From assembly GCF_900101745.1 (NCBI RefSeq), contig NZ_FNAD01000009.1, forward strand, positions 167,364-231,363: 64,000 nt of DNA, written 5' to 3'. The notes under the pieces were generated by a model. It ran no database searches and was not told where the DNA came from. It saw nothing but the letters and a program-made list of their open reading frames with translations. Each line of letters begins with the position of its first letter. The first letter of the stretch is position 1. Shown piece by piece: positions 31,348 to 39,892 of this stretch. Made by a program: the position numbers and the translations under genes. The stretch comes from Glycomyces harbinensis (GTDB lineage: Bacteria > Actinomycetota > Actinomycetes > Mycobacteriales > Micromonosporaceae).

Positions 31348-32529
31348 GTGGCAACCACTTACGTTGAGGCCGAGGCAGAAGCCAAGGCCCGCACCCTCGC
31401 CGCCAACGCGGACGCCAAGATCGCCGTCCGCGATGCCGAGACCGATCGGAAGATCCGCGCCGCCGCCGCTGAGGCCGACCTGGAGGCCCGCCGGATCGCC
31501 AACCGTGCCGCCGAGCGCGAGGCGAAGTCCACCGCCAAGTCCGCCGAGACCACCCGCAAGACGGAAGCCCGCCGTACCCGCCGCGCGGCCCGCGCCGCGC
31601 GCCGTACCGCAGCCGTCGCCCGGGTGACCGCCTACGTCGCGGGGAACATGCCCGGCGTCTACTCGGCCGGGATCTACGCCATGGCCCTGTACGTGGCAGT
31701 CTCCGGTCAGATCGGAGTCGCGACTGATCGGGGCTGGCCGATCGCCATCGGGATCGGCATGGCCGCGTTCCTGGAAGGCACCGCCCTGGCGATGGCGCTC
31801 ACCGCGCACCAGCAACGGCTCAAGGGCGAACGAGCCCTGACCCCGCGCATCATGACCTGGGTCGCTGCCGGGTTCGCTGCCGCGATCAACTTCGGCGCGC
31901 ACGCCGACGACATGATCATGGCCGCCGTCCTCGGCTCGTCCTCGCTCGCCGCGATCGTGGTGTGGGAGGTCCGCTCGGGTGCCAAGCACCGCGACGCGCT
32001 CCGCAAGCTCGGCCTCATCCCCGACCCACCCGAGCGGTTCGGGTGGCGACGCTGGGTCCGCTACCCCCGGTCGACGTTCGCCGCCTGGTCCCTCGACGTT
32101 CGCTCCCGAGTCGGCACCGGCGCCGCCGCCCTGCTCGCCACGGTCGAAGCCGACCGCGCCGCAGCCGAGGCCACCGCCAAGGCCGAGCACGACGCGAAGG
32201 CCGCCGAGAAGGCCGCCCGCCAGGATGCCATCAAGCTTGCCCGTTCCGAAGCCAAGGCCGCCAAGGCCGCCAAGGAGGGCAAGACCGATGCGTCCAAGCA
32301 GGACGGTCCGGTCAAGCCGCCCCGTGCCCGTACCGGTACGGCCAAGGCCGTCAAGCGGAACGCCGATGACGCCACCTTGGTAGCCCGGCTCCGCACCCTC
32401 GCCGCCGAGACCGGTACGGCCGTCTCCATCAACCGGGCCCGTACCGATCTGAAGGTCGGTACGGGTCGGGCGAAGCGGCTGCTGTCCCTCGCCGCTGACT
32501 CGTCTTTCACCGTCCCGTCCGCCGACTGA
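31348..32529 (+). CDS. SpdB-like membrane protein (DUF2637)
   Basis: 393 residues, GTG start with AAGGGG seven bases before it. An Ala/Arg/Lys/Glu-rich coiled coil forms residues 1-95. About four membrane helices follow (95-210: VTAYVAGNMPGVYSAGIYAMALYVAV, WPIAIGIGMAAFLEGTALAMAL, MTWVAAGFAAAINF, MIMAAVLGSSSLAAIVVWE), matching DUF2637. The C-terminal 170 residues are again Ala/Lys-rich, ending in a small helix-turn-helix-like part (LVARLRTLAAETGTAVSINRARTDLKVGTGRAKRLL). Spd proteins assist spreading of the element between hyphal compartments after transfer. It lies directly before the TraB-like translocase, as in pSAM2-type elements. Confidence 0.85.
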   Translation: MATTYVEAEAEAKARTLAANADAKIAVRDAETDRKIRAAAAEADLEARRIANRAAEREAKSTAKSAETTRKTEARRTRRAARAARRTAAVARVTAYVAGNMPGVYSAGIYAMALYVAVSGQIGVATDRGWPIAIGIGMAAFLEGTALAMALTAHQQRLKGERALTPRIMTWVAAGFAAAINFGAHADDMIMAAVLGSSSLAAIVVWEVRSGAKHRDALRKLGLIPDPPERFGWRRWVRYPRSTFAAWSLDVRSRVGTGAAALLATVEADRAAAEATAKAEHDAKAAEKAARQDAIKLARSEAKAAKAAKEGKTDASKQDGPVKPPRARTGTAKAVKRNADDATLVARLRTLAAETGTAVSINRARTDLKVGTGRAKRLLSLAADSSFTVPSAD

Positions 32530-32607
32530 CTTACCCCTGGTGGGGCCGCGCCAGCTGCTCGGCCCGGCCCCACCGCCCCACACCGCTCTGGAAGGGAGCC
32601 AACGACT

Positions 32608-34728
32608 ATGACTATCGAGAACTACGACTGGCAGGCCGCCGAGGACGAAATCAACGGCCGCAAGCCCGAGATCGAAACCATCGAGCCCGACGACGACGGC
32701 CGCGCCGAGGCGGGCCCGGTCCTGGTGGACGACGCCGAGGCGATCCGGTCCTGGAAGGGTCCGGCCGCCGACAAGCGCGAGGCGATCTTGCCGACCTGGG
32801 CCACCTCCCGGTCCGGACTGCTGAACGCGGCCACCCGGTACGGCCAACTCGCCGCCTACCGGTGCGCGTTCCACGCGGTGCGCGTACCGGTCTACGGCGC
32901 CCGCCTGATGGCTTGGGCCCCAGTCGGCACCGCCCGTGCGGTCGGTGCGGTCTGGCGTTGGGCCTCGGACGCCGAGGGCCGCCCCGCCCGGGCCGACGCC
33001 GTCGCCGGGCACGATTGGCAGGCGTACCAGTCCCTGGCGCGACTGCGGGACCGCCGGGTGCGGTGGCGCGGTTCGGTCTGCGCCTGCACGGGCCTGGGCC
33101 TGGTCGCGCTCGGCACGGTCGGCGCCCTCGCCGCCCCGCCGCTGGCGCTGTGGGGCGCGGGAGCCGCCGCCGTCGCCGCCCTCGGCCTCGCCGGGAAGCC
33201 CGCTGACAAGCCGCTCGCGACCCGCGCCGTGGTCAAGGTGAAGCTGCAACCGCTGACCTCGCCCATGGTCGAACGCGCCCTGTCGCGCATCGGCATCGCC
33301 GCACTGTCGTCGGGCAAGTCCGAGGACCGCGTGAACTGGCCCTCGCCGATCCGCGAGGACGGGCCCGGGTGGCTCGCCGAGGTCGACCTTCCCGGCGGGG
33401 TCACCGCCTCGGACGTGTGCGAGCGGCGCGACCGCCTCGCCGGTGCCCTCGGCCGCCCGCTCGGTTGCGTGTGGCCTGAGGGCAAGCCCGAGGTGCACCC
33501 CGGACGCCTGGTGATCTGGGTCGGGCACGAAGACCTCGCCGCCGCCGCTCCCTACCCGTGGCCGTTGGCGCGCAAGGGCACCGTGGACCTGTTCGACACG
33601 TTCCCGGTCGGCATCGACCCCCGGGGCCGGGTCATCAGCGGTGAGCTGATGTTCACCAACTGGTTGGTGGGCAGCTTGCCCGGCATGGGCAAAACGTTCC
33701 TGATGAAACTGCCGCTCCTCGCGGCGGGCCTGGACGAGCGCGCCGAGGTGTGGGCGTTCGAACTCAAGGGCTCCGGTGACCTCGCGTTCACCGAGGCCTA
33801 CGCCACCCGCTACGCCTCGGGCGCTGACGATGCCCCGGTCAAGGCCGCGCTGCAAGCCCTGAGGGACCTGCGCGAAGAGTGCCTGCGCCGCGCCGAGGTC
33901 ATCAAGAACCTCCCGCGTGACCTCGTGCCCGAGAACAAGGTCACGCCCGAACTCGCCGCCCGCAAAGACCTCGGGCTGCACCCGCTAGTCGCGGCGATCG
34001 ATGAGGTCCAGGAGCTGTTCACACACGCCGAGTACGGCAAGGAAGCGAAAGAGCTGGCGCCCAAGGTCATCAAGCTCGGCCGCGCGTTCGGCATCAGCCT
34101 GGTGTTGTCGACGCAGCGACCGGACAAGGACTCGCTGCCCACGGGCGTGACCGCCAACGTCGGCACCCGCGCGTGCCTGCGGGTCATGGGGCAGGTCGAA
34201 AACGACATGATCCTCGGGACCTCGGCCTACAAGAACGGCACGCGCGCAACGATGTTCACCAGCCGCGACCTCGGCGTGTTCTACCTCGCCGGGGCCTCCC
34301 CGGCGCCGCAAATCGTCAAGGGCGCCTACGTCGACGGCCCCACGGCCGACCTCGTCGCCGCCAGGGCCCGCGCCCTGCGCATCGCCCGAGGAACCCTGTC
34401 CGGTTACGCCGCCGGGGAAGTGACCGAGGCCGATGGTCCGCAGTTCAACCTGCTGGACGACCTCGCCGCGATCTGGCCCGGCGGCGAGGCCAACGTGTGG
34501 AACACGACCCTGGTCGACCGCCTCGCGCAGTTGCGCCCGGCCGTGTACGGCCACTGGGCCGACCTCGCCGACGAGGAGAAGACCGAGACCTTGACGGCCG
34601 CCGTCAAGGCCTACGGGCTCGCGTCCAAGGGCGTCTCGCGCCGCTCGGGCGCCAAGCAGATCAACCGCCGGGGCCTCAACCGAGGCGACCTCGATACGGC
34701 CCGCGAGGGCCGCCCCGGGGGCCGCTAA
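32608..34728 (+). CDS. FtsK/SpoIIIE-type DNA translocase (TraB/TraSA)
   Basis: 706 residues. TraB proteins form a hexameric motor that moves double-stranded element DNA between hyphae. Two membrane helices lie at about 155-195. The Walker A is GSLPGMGKT (355-363) and the Walker B ends in ID-E (D465-E466), followed by the sensor-like LVLSTQRPDKDSLPTGVTANV. The C-terminal 70 residues, with AVKAYGLASKGVSRRSGAKQINRRGL, form the winged-helix part expected to read the cis-acting transfer locus. A dyad-rich region follows directly. Start at 32608 with GGAAGGGAGCC before the ATG. Length is typical for larger AICE Tra proteins. Confidence 0.95.
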   Translation: MTIENYDWQAAEDEINGRKPEIETIEPDDDGRAEAGPVLVDDAEAIRSWKGPAADKREAILPTWATSRSGLLNAATRYGQLAAYRCAFHAVRVPVYGARLMAWAPVGTARAVGAVWRWASDAEGRPARADAVAGHDWQAYQSLARLRDRRVRWRGSVCACTGLGLVALGTVGALAAPPLALWGAGAAAVAALGLAGKPADKPLATRAVVKVKLQPLTSPMVERALSRIGIAALSSGKSEDRVNWPSPIREDGPGWLAEVDLPGGVTASDVCERRDRLAGALGRPLGCVWPEGKPEVHPGRLVIWVGHEDLAAAAPYPWPLARKGTVDLFDTFPVGIDPRGRVISGELMFTNWLVGSLPGMGKTFLMKLPLLAAGLDERAEVWAFELKGSGDLAFTEAYATRYASGADDAPVKAALQALRDLREECLRRAEVIKNLPRDLVPENKVTPELAARKDLGLHPLVAAIDEVQELFTHAEYGKEAKELAPKVIKLGRAFGISLVLSTQRPDKDSLPTGVTANVGTRACLRVMGQVENDMILGTSAYKNGTRATMFTSRDLGVFYLAGASPAPQIVKGAYVDGPTADLVAARARALRIARGTLSGYAAGEVTEADGPQFNLLDDLAAIWPGGEANVWNTTLVDRLAQLRPAVYGHWADLADEEKTETLTAAVKAYGLASKGVSRRSGAKQINRRGLNRGDLDTAREGRPGGR

Positions 34729-34730
34729 GG

Positions 34731-34820
34731 GCCGCTAGCGCTAGCGGGCCCGCTGCTACCGGTAGTAGGCCCGCTAGCGCAACAAATGATCACTGACCAG
34801 GGTGTTAGCCGCTAGCGCCC
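34731..34820. repeat. cluster of dyads after the translocase gene
   Basis: CCGCTAGCGCTAGCGG (34732-34747) is a perfect palindrome. AGCGGGCC (34743-34750) pairs with GGCCCGCT (34768-34775) around the palindrome CTACCGGTAG. GCCGCTAGCGC recurs at 34808. It could be a terminator/attenuator or the clt site read by the TraB C-terminus. Confidence 0.75.
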
Positions 34821-34860
34821 TTCCCCGACCTCACCCAAAAACCGCCCGAAGGAGCCTCCC

Positions 34861-35082
34861 GTGACCCTCACCGTCGCCGCTATCGCCCTCGGCCTCGCCG
34901 CCGCCCTCGTCTACGCCTTCCGCTGCTGGGCCTTCCCGTTCGCCCGCTGCTGGTGGTGCAAGGCCGACGGCCGCAACGCCGCCGGTTACTGCAACGCCTG
35001 CCACGGCACCGGCCGCCGCGTCCGCCTCGGCCGCCACGTCTACGACCTGATCCGCGCCGAGTACCGACGCGGCACCAAGTAA
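34861..35082 (+). CDS. small membrane zinc-finger protein
   Basis: 73 residues, GTG start with GAAGGAGCC before it. An N-terminal membrane helix (about 3-20) is followed by two CxxC pairs (CWWC and CNAC, residues 30-46) and a basic end with RRVRLGRHVYDLIRAEYRRG. Small zinc-binding proteins occupy this place between tra and rep in many Streptomyces AICEs. Possible roles are binding the translocase or nucleic acid; none is proven. Confidence 0.78.
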   Translation: MTLTVAAIALGLAAALVYAFRCWAFPFARCWWCKADGRNAAGYCNACHGTGRRVRLGRHVYDLIRAEYRRGTK

Positions 35083-35107
35083 CCCGAACCGAAGGGGTGT
35101 CAATGTC

Positions 35108-37030
35108 ATGAAAGCCAAGAACCCGACCCACGAGGCCGAGCGCGCCGTGCTCGGCGCGGCGATGATGGACGGCCGCACCGTTCCCGAACTCGCCGCCCTG
35201 GTCGACGTCGGATCGTTCGACGTGCCTCGACACATGATCATCTGGGAGGCCATCGCTGCCCAACACGCCGAGGGCAAGCCCACCGAAGCGCTCGCCGTGG
35301 CGCACCGGCTCAACGAGGAAGGCAACCTCAGCAAGGCCGGAGGCGGCCCCTACCTGCACGATCTGCTCGAAGCCGTGCCCACTGCCGCCAGCGGGCCCTA
35401 CTATGCCGGCCGAATCGCCGAGGCCGCCAAGCGGCGCGACCTCGCGGCCGTCTCCGCTCGCATCGGCCAGCTCGCCAAGGAAGGCGGGAACCGCGACCTT
35501 GAGGAAGTCGTCGCGCTCTCCCGCGCCGCTCTCGACGGCGTCGCTACCGACGCCGAGGCGTGGCCCGCCCCGGTGCCGCTGACCGAGGTGCGCGCCCTGC
35601 CCGCCTTCCCAGCCGCGTGCCTGCCCGACTGGCTCGGCGACATGGTCGACGCCGTCGCCGAGGCCACCCAGACACCAACCGACCTCGCGGGGTCCGTCGC
35701 CCTCGCCGCGCTCTCCACTGCGGCGCAAGGCCGCGTCCACGTCCAAGCCGGGCCCGACTGGATCGAACCGGCCAACCTGTTCACCTGCTGCGCGCTGCCT
35801 CCGGGCAACCGCAAGTCGTCCGTGTTCGCCGCGATGGTCCGCCCGATCCTCGACGCCGAGGCCGAACTTGCCGAGGCCACCCGGCCCCGCATCATCGAAG
35901 CGATCACCGAGGCGGAGATTGCCAAGCGCGCCGCCGAGCAGGCTCTTGCCGTCGCGTCCAAGAACCCCGGTGACCCCGACGCGGCCAACGGCGCGAAGTC
36001 GGCCGCGATGGAGGCCGACGCCGTCACGATCCCCGTGCAACCCAAGCTCGTTGCCGACGACATCACGCCCGAGGCCGCGAAGTCGCTGCTTGCCGAGCAG
36101 GACGGCCGCCTCGCAATCCTCAGCGCGGAAGGCGGGATCTTCGCGACCATCGCCGGACGCTACTCCGGCGTCCCCGACCTCGACGTGTTCCTCAAAGGCC
36201 ACGCCGGAGACATGCTGCGGGTCATTCGCAAGTCGGCTCCGGCCGAGTATGTCGCCGCCCCGGCGCTCACGGTCGGCCTCGCAGTCCAGCCCGAGGTGCT
36301 GAGGGAAGCCGCGCGGATGCCGGGGTTCGAGGACCGGGGCCTGTTGGCGCGGTTCCTGTTCTCCCTGCCCGCTTCGCGGGTCGGGTTTCGCAACCCCGCA
36401 CCGGCGGCCGTCCCCGGTTCGGTGAAGGCCGCCTACGGGCGCAAGGTGTCCGGGATCGTCCACACCATGCACCACCGCACCGAGGCCGCCGTCCTGGAGC
36501 TGACGGCCGAAGCGCGCGAGCGCGTCGTTGCCCTGGAACGCGAGCGGGAGCCGCGTCTCGGCCCGGGTGGCGCGTGGGAACCGATCCTGAACTGGGCCAA
36601 CAAGTGGACCGGTGTCGTCGTGCGCATCGCCGGACTGCTTCACATGGCGCAGTACCCGACCACCGGCCACGCCTCACCGATCGAAGCCGACACCATCGAC
36701 GCGGCAACCGTGCTCGGCTACTACTTCGCCGACCACGCGCTCGGCGTCTGGTCGTACATGGGCACCGGCGCCGAAGTCGGCCCCGCCGCTGAACTGCTCG
36801 CCTGGCTGACCCGCCACGGCAAGCCCGGTATGAGCATCCGCGACATGTACCGAGGCGTCCGAGGCCGCCGCAGCCTCGGCACTGCCGACAAGGTCCGCGA
36901 CGCCGCCGCCCGCCTGGTCGACCACGGCTACCTCCGCGAGCGCCCCCGCGCACCCCGCCGAGGCGGCCGCCCCGCCTCGCCCCGCTTCGACCTCCACCCA
37001 GACATGACGGTGGCCGGTGAATTCGCCTAG
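35108..37030 (+). CDS. AICE replication protein: DnaB-N-like domain fused to DUF3987 helicase-like domain
   Basis: 640 residues. Residues 1-150 match the N-terminal domain of replicative helicase DnaB (HEAERAVLGAAMMDGRTVPELAALVDVGSFDVPRHMIIWEAI, ..LLEAVPTAA..). Residues 170-560 match DUF3987, with PDWLGDMVDAVAEATQTPTDLAGSVALAALSTA and a P-loop position at LPPGNRKSS (230-238), where arginine replaces the usual glycine before K236. The C-terminus holds a winged-helix-like part (MSIRDMYRGVRG .. LVDHGYLRERP). It likely replaces RepSA in starting element replication after excision. The gene runs into xis and int, the standard rep-xis-int order. AAGGGGTG precedes the ATG. Confidence 0.85.
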   Translation: MKAKNPTHEAERAVLGAAMMDGRTVPELAALVDVGSFDVPRHMIIWEAIAAQHAEGKPTEALAVAHRLNEEGNLSKAGGGPYLHDLLEAVPTAASGPYYAGRIAEAAKRRDLAAVSARIGQLAKEGGNRDLEEVVALSRAALDGVATDAEAWPAPVPLTEVRALPAFPAACLPDWLGDMVDAVAEATQTPTDLAGSVALAALSTAAQGRVHVQAGPDWIEPANLFTCCALPPGNRKSSVFAAMVRPILDAEAELAEATRPRIIEAITEAEIAKRAAEQALAVASKNPGDPDAANGAKSAAMEADAVTIPVQPKLVADDITPEAAKSLLAEQDGRLAILSAEGGIFATIAGRYSGVPDLDVFLKGHAGDMLRVIRKSAPAEYVAAPALTVGLAVQPEVLREAARMPGFEDRGLLARFLFSLPASRVGFRNPAPAAVPGSVKAAYGRKVSGIVHTMHHRTEAAVLELTAEARERVVALEREREPRLGPGGAWEPILNWANKWTGVVVRIAGLLHMAQYPTTGHASPIEADTIDAATVLGYYFADHALGVWSYMGTGAEVGPAAELLAWLTRHGKPGMSIRDMYRGVRGRRSLGTADKVRDAAARLVDHGYLRERPRAPRRGGRPASPRFDLHPDMTVAGEFA

Positions 37031-37085
37031 CAGCTCCTCACCGGCCCTCGTCCTCCCGTCCGCCAAGAAGGAAGGAACCATCAGC

Positions 37086-37307
37086 ATGACACGGGCAACC
37101 GCTCATCCGACACCCTCACACCCGACCAAAGGCCTCATGACTTTGCAAGAGGTCTACGACGAGCTCGGCATCTCCAAGTCCACCTGGAACGACTGGAAGA
37201 ACAAGGGTCGGGCTCCGAAGCATTTCAAGCTCCCGAACGGGCAAGTTCGTGTCCGCCGCGCCGACTATGACAAGTGGCTCGCAACGCTGGAACTGGTGAG
37301 CGCCTGA
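37086..37307 (+). CDS. xis: excisionase (Xis), helix-turn-helix protein
   Basis: 73 residues. The MerR/AlpA-type winged helix-turn-helix is MTLQEVYDELGISKSTWNDWKNKGRAPKHFKLPNGQVRVRRADYDKWLATLE. Excisionases bend DNA at the attachment site and bias the integrase toward excision. GGAAGGAACC lies before the ATG at 37086; an internal ATG at 37137 is possible. The TGA overlaps the ATG of int by one base, so the two are coupled. The leader word CCCGTCCGCCAAGA lies 20-30 bases upstream. Confidence 0.93.
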   Translation: MTRATAHPTPSHPTKGLMTLQEVYDELGISKSTWNDWKNKGRAPKHFKLPNGQVRVRRADYDKWLATLELVSA

Positions 37308-38767
37308 TGCGATGGAGCCGGAAAGTCACCTTCTGGGAACACAAGATCAGCGAGCGGAAGAAAGGCAAGACGTACACCGTCCGATGGACCGTGGACGGCG
37401 AGCGACAGCGCGAGCCGCTGCGCGCCAAGACGGCCGCCGACAATCGCAAGTCCGAGCTGATGACCGCTTACGCGCGCGGCGAACGCTTCGACATCGACTC
37501 GGGCTTGCCTGAATCGGAACTGCGCCAGAAGACGGCGGCCGACTGGTACGCGGCCACGCTCCAGTACACCGAGGCGCATTGGCCGCACGTGGGCAGTCGC
37601 CAGCGGCTCAGCATCGCGGAAGGCCTGAGTGAGGCGATGCTCGCCGTACTCAAGGCGGGCAAGCAGCGACCCACCGACAAGGAGATCCGCGCGGCCCTCC
37701 GCGAGTGGGCGTATGCGGCTCGACTCCAAGGTGATGAGCTGCCCGATGGCCATCGGGCAACGATCGCTTGGTTGCAGGACAACACGATCGACATGACCGC
37801 GTTCGAAGATGACCAGACCGGCCCTGCCCTCGCCCGTGGCGTCCTGGAGGCACTGAGCCGCAAGCAGGACGGGAAAGCCGCCTCGGCGAACTACGCGAAC
37901 CGCCGCCGGACCACCGTCAACGGGTTCCTGGAGTACGCCGTGGAGATGCGGTTGCTCCGCTCAAACCCGCTCAAGGGCGTGACCTGGCGACGGGAGAGGA
38001 GCGACGACACCGTGGACCCTGCGGTGGTCCCCAACTCAGACCAAATCAACCGCTTGTTGGCGGCCGTCGTTGCCCACGGTGCACTCGGGAAGCGGCTCGA
38101 AGCGTTCTTCGCCACCATGGTCCGCGCCGGGCTCCGCCCGGAGGAGGCCATCGCACTACACCGCGAGAACGTCGAGCTTCCGCCGGAAGTGGGGGAGGAC
38201 CACCCCGAGCACGGCAAGCAGTTCGGCGAATTCCGACTCCGCCGGGCCGACACCCACGCGCCGACGCGGTTCAACGACGACCGCACACAGCGCAGGAGCC
38301 GCCGCCGACTCAAGCACCGAGGAGAGAAAGCAGTACGCATCGTGCCCATCGAACCCCGCTTGGTTGCGATCCTCCGCAAGCACATCAACCAGTTCGGCTA
38401 CGGCCCCGGAGACCGCCTCTTCGTCGGCCCGCAAAACGGGGTCCTGTCACCCGAGCGCGTGAGCAAGGTCTGGCGCGAGTCGCGCCCGAACGCGCTCACC
38501 GAGGACGAGTTGACGCGCGGCATCGCCGCCGTCCCCTACAACCTCCGGCACGCCTGCGTCTCCGGGTGGCTCGCCGCTGGAATCGAGGTCGCCCAAGTCG
38601 CCGAGTGGGCCGGACACAGCATCGAAACGCTCTTGAAGATCTACGCGAAGTGCATCGACGGGAGCAGCAAGCGCGCCAAGCGGCGACTCCTGGAGGCCAT
38701 CGCCGAGGAGGAGACCGAGGAGAAAAAGGAAGAAACCCCAGGTGGTGAGGAGGACTCGCCCGGCTAA
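37307..38767 (+). CDS. int: tyrosine site-specific integrase
   Basis: 486 residues. The N-terminal arm-binding and core-binding domains cover about 1-230. The catalytic domain has R277 (AGLRPEEA), R414 in YNLRHACVSGWLAAG, H437 in EWAGHS and the nucleophile Y446 in LLKIYAKCI. The first residue of the usual HxxR box is tyrosine, as in many actinobacterial AICE integrases. It integrates and, with Xis, excises the element at the 48-base tRNA-Arg site 147 bases downstream. ATG overlaps the xis stop. A strong terminator follows before the attachment site. The acidic, Lys/Glu-rich C-terminal tail is unconserved. Confidence 0.96.
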   Translation: MRWSRKVTFWEHKISERKKGKTYTVRWTVDGERQREPLRAKTAADNRKSELMTAYARGERFDIDSGLPESELRQKTAADWYAATLQYTEAHWPHVGSRQRLSIAEGLSEAMLAVLKAGKQRPTDKEIRAALREWAYAARLQGDELPDGHRATIAWLQDNTIDMTAFEDDQTGPALARGVLEALSRKQDGKAASANYANRRRTTVNGFLEYAVEMRLLRSNPLKGVTWRRERSDDTVDPAVVPNSDQINRLLAAVVAHGALGKRLEAFFATMVRAGLRPEEAIALHRENVELPPEVGEDHPEHGKQFGEFRLRRADTHAPTRFNDDRTQRRSRRRLKHRGEKAVRIVPIEPRLVAILRKHINQFGYGPGDRLFVGPQNGVLSPERVSKVWRESRPNALTEDELTRGIAAVPYNLRHACVSGWLAAGIEVAQVAEWAGHSIETLLKIYAKCIDGSSKRAKRRLLEAIAEEETEEKKEETPGGEEDSPG

Positions 38768-38848
38768 AAATCTCACCTAATTCTTACCAGAGAGCCGGAA
38801 TCGGCCGTCCCGAGCCGTACCCAGCCGGACCACCACCTGAACGACGAG

Positions 38849-38890
38849 AACGACCCTTGACCGGGAAATGCCTGGTCAAGGGTCGTTTTT
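38849..38890 (+). terminator. intrinsic terminator after int
   Basis: Fourteen base pairs (AACGACCCTTGACC with GGTCAAGGGTCGTT) around an 11-base loop, ending in TTTTT. It is the most classical rho-independent terminator of the window. It also lies where the leftward tRNA transcript leaves the tRNA, so it may end that transcript too. Confidence 0.9.
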
Positions 38891-38913
38891 GCTGGTCTGT
38901 GAGGGCGGTGCGA

Positions 38914-38961
38914 GTGCCCCAGGCAGGAATCGAACCTGCGACCTGCGGTTTAGGAAACCGT
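38914..38961 (-). repeat. attachment-site repeat inside tRNA-Arg
   Basis: Identical to 24321-24368 over 48 bases; the first mismatches are at both outer ends. It restores the 3' half of the tRNA after integration, from the anticodon region to the acceptor. Confidence 0.95.
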
Positions 38962-38987
38962 TGCTCTATCCCCTGAGCTACTGGGGC
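38915..38987 (-). tRNA. tRNA-Arg, anticodon CCT (CCU)
   Basis: 73 bases without the CCA. The acceptor GCCCCAG pairs with CTGGGGC. The D arm is GCTCAGGGGATAGAGC, the anticodon loop TTCCTAA gives CCT, and the T arm is GCAGGTTCGAATCCTGC. The lowest anticodon-stem pair is an A-C mismatch. It reads the rare AGG arginine codon. It is the integration target of the element, and its 3' part now belongs to the inserted DNA. Confidence 0.97.
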
Positions 38988-39169
38988 GACGAGGAGAGAG
39001 TCTAGCCGATCCTCGCGGCGGGACCGCTCCGCCGGTCAGGGGAGCGCTCCGGCCCGCGCGGCCCTCATCGTCCCGGCCGTCCATCCACCTGGGACGGCGT
39101 CGATCCGCGCCGTGCGGCTCCGCCGAGGGCGGGGCCCCGAGGGAAGCGCGCGACCCGTAAATTGGAGAC

Positions 39170-39832
39170 GTGACCCCTTCCCCCCGTAGGCGTCCCGACA
39201 AACTCACCGTCTTCGCCCGCTTCCTCCAGTTCAAACTGCGCATACCGGTCATCGTCGCGGTGTGCGTCTCCGTGCCCGCCGTCTTCCTCACCATCTGGAC
39301 CGACGGGAACCCGGCCCTGGCCGGAAAGGTCGTCGGCTGGGTCGCCGGGGCCGTGCTGTGGTTTGAATCGGTGGTCCTGCTCGTCGCCGCCGAGCACAAG
39401 CGCGAGTGGCTGTGGCGGCACAAGTGGATGATCCTCGTCTGCGTCCTGACGCTCGCGAGCCTCGTCGCCGCCGCCGGCGGCGCCCAGGTGCTGCGCCTGG
39501 CCTACCTCATCGGCTCGGTCCGGGCCCTGCGCGCCAAGCGCATCATCGACGCCGCCGGCATCCTCGGGCGCCGCCTCAGCCTCGGCATCTGGTGGAAGTC
39601 CGGCCTGTTCACCGGCGCGGGCGCGATCGCCGCGGCCACCGCCGCGGTCGTCCTGTTCGACCCCGACGCCGAGTACGGCGAGATCCTGCACTGGCTCGAC
39701 GCGAACCTCCGGCTCCTGCCGATCCTCTTCGCCGGGGCCGTGCTCGCCGCCGCCACCTGGTTCGTCTTCCGCACGAAGAAGGCCGCGAAGCGCGCCGGCG
39801 CCATGGACGCCGAACCGCCCGCCGCGTCATAG
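39170..39832 (+). CDS. membrane protein resembling a truncated voltage-sensor / ion-channel module
   Basis: 220 residues, GTG start with GGAG close before it. Four to five hydrophobic helices are visible. One helix (QVLRLAYLIGSVRALRAKRIIDAAG, about 101-125) has arginines and lysines at regular intervals, like the S4 segment of voltage-gated channels. No selectivity-filter motif (TxGYG) is seen. The family of small actinobacterial membrane proteins between tRNA-Arg and the folate genes is not one I can name. A voltage-sensor-only or channel-like role is an inference. Confidence 0.6.
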   Translation: MTPSPRRRPDKLTVFARFLQFKLRIPVIVAVCVSVPAVFLTIWTDGNPALAGKVVGWVAGAVLWFESVVLLVAAEHKREWLWRHKWMILVCVLTLASLVAAAGGAQVLRLAYLIGSVRALRAKRIIDAAGILGRRLSLGIWWKSGLFTGAGAIAAATAAVVLFDPDAEYGEILHWLDANLRLLPILFAGAVLAAATWFVFRTKKAAKRAGAMDAEPPAAS

Positions 39833-39892
39833 GGCACCTGCGCCTATACCGTCCTTCCTCGACTTTCCCCGCGATTCGAGTAGGCTCGGCGC

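Larger units (their letters stand above)
24321..38961. mobile_element. AICE (pSAM2-like integrative and conjugative element) in tRNA-Arg(CCT)
   Basis: About 14.6 kb between two perfect 48-base repeats. The gene set has the defining modules: tyrosine integrase and excisionase beside the intact tRNA, a replication protein, an FtsK-like DNA translocase for double-stranded conjugal transfer, a SpdB-like spread protein, and a GntR repressor. Order and orientation follow the pSAM2 family. No relaxase or type IV secretion genes are seen, as expected for an AICE, which transfers double-stranded DNA through TraB. All core genes appear intact, so it may still be mobile. Cargo at the left end comprises two zinc-ribbon membrane proteins, a small GntR, small unknown proteins and a HAD phosphatase. 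Confidence 0.93.
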
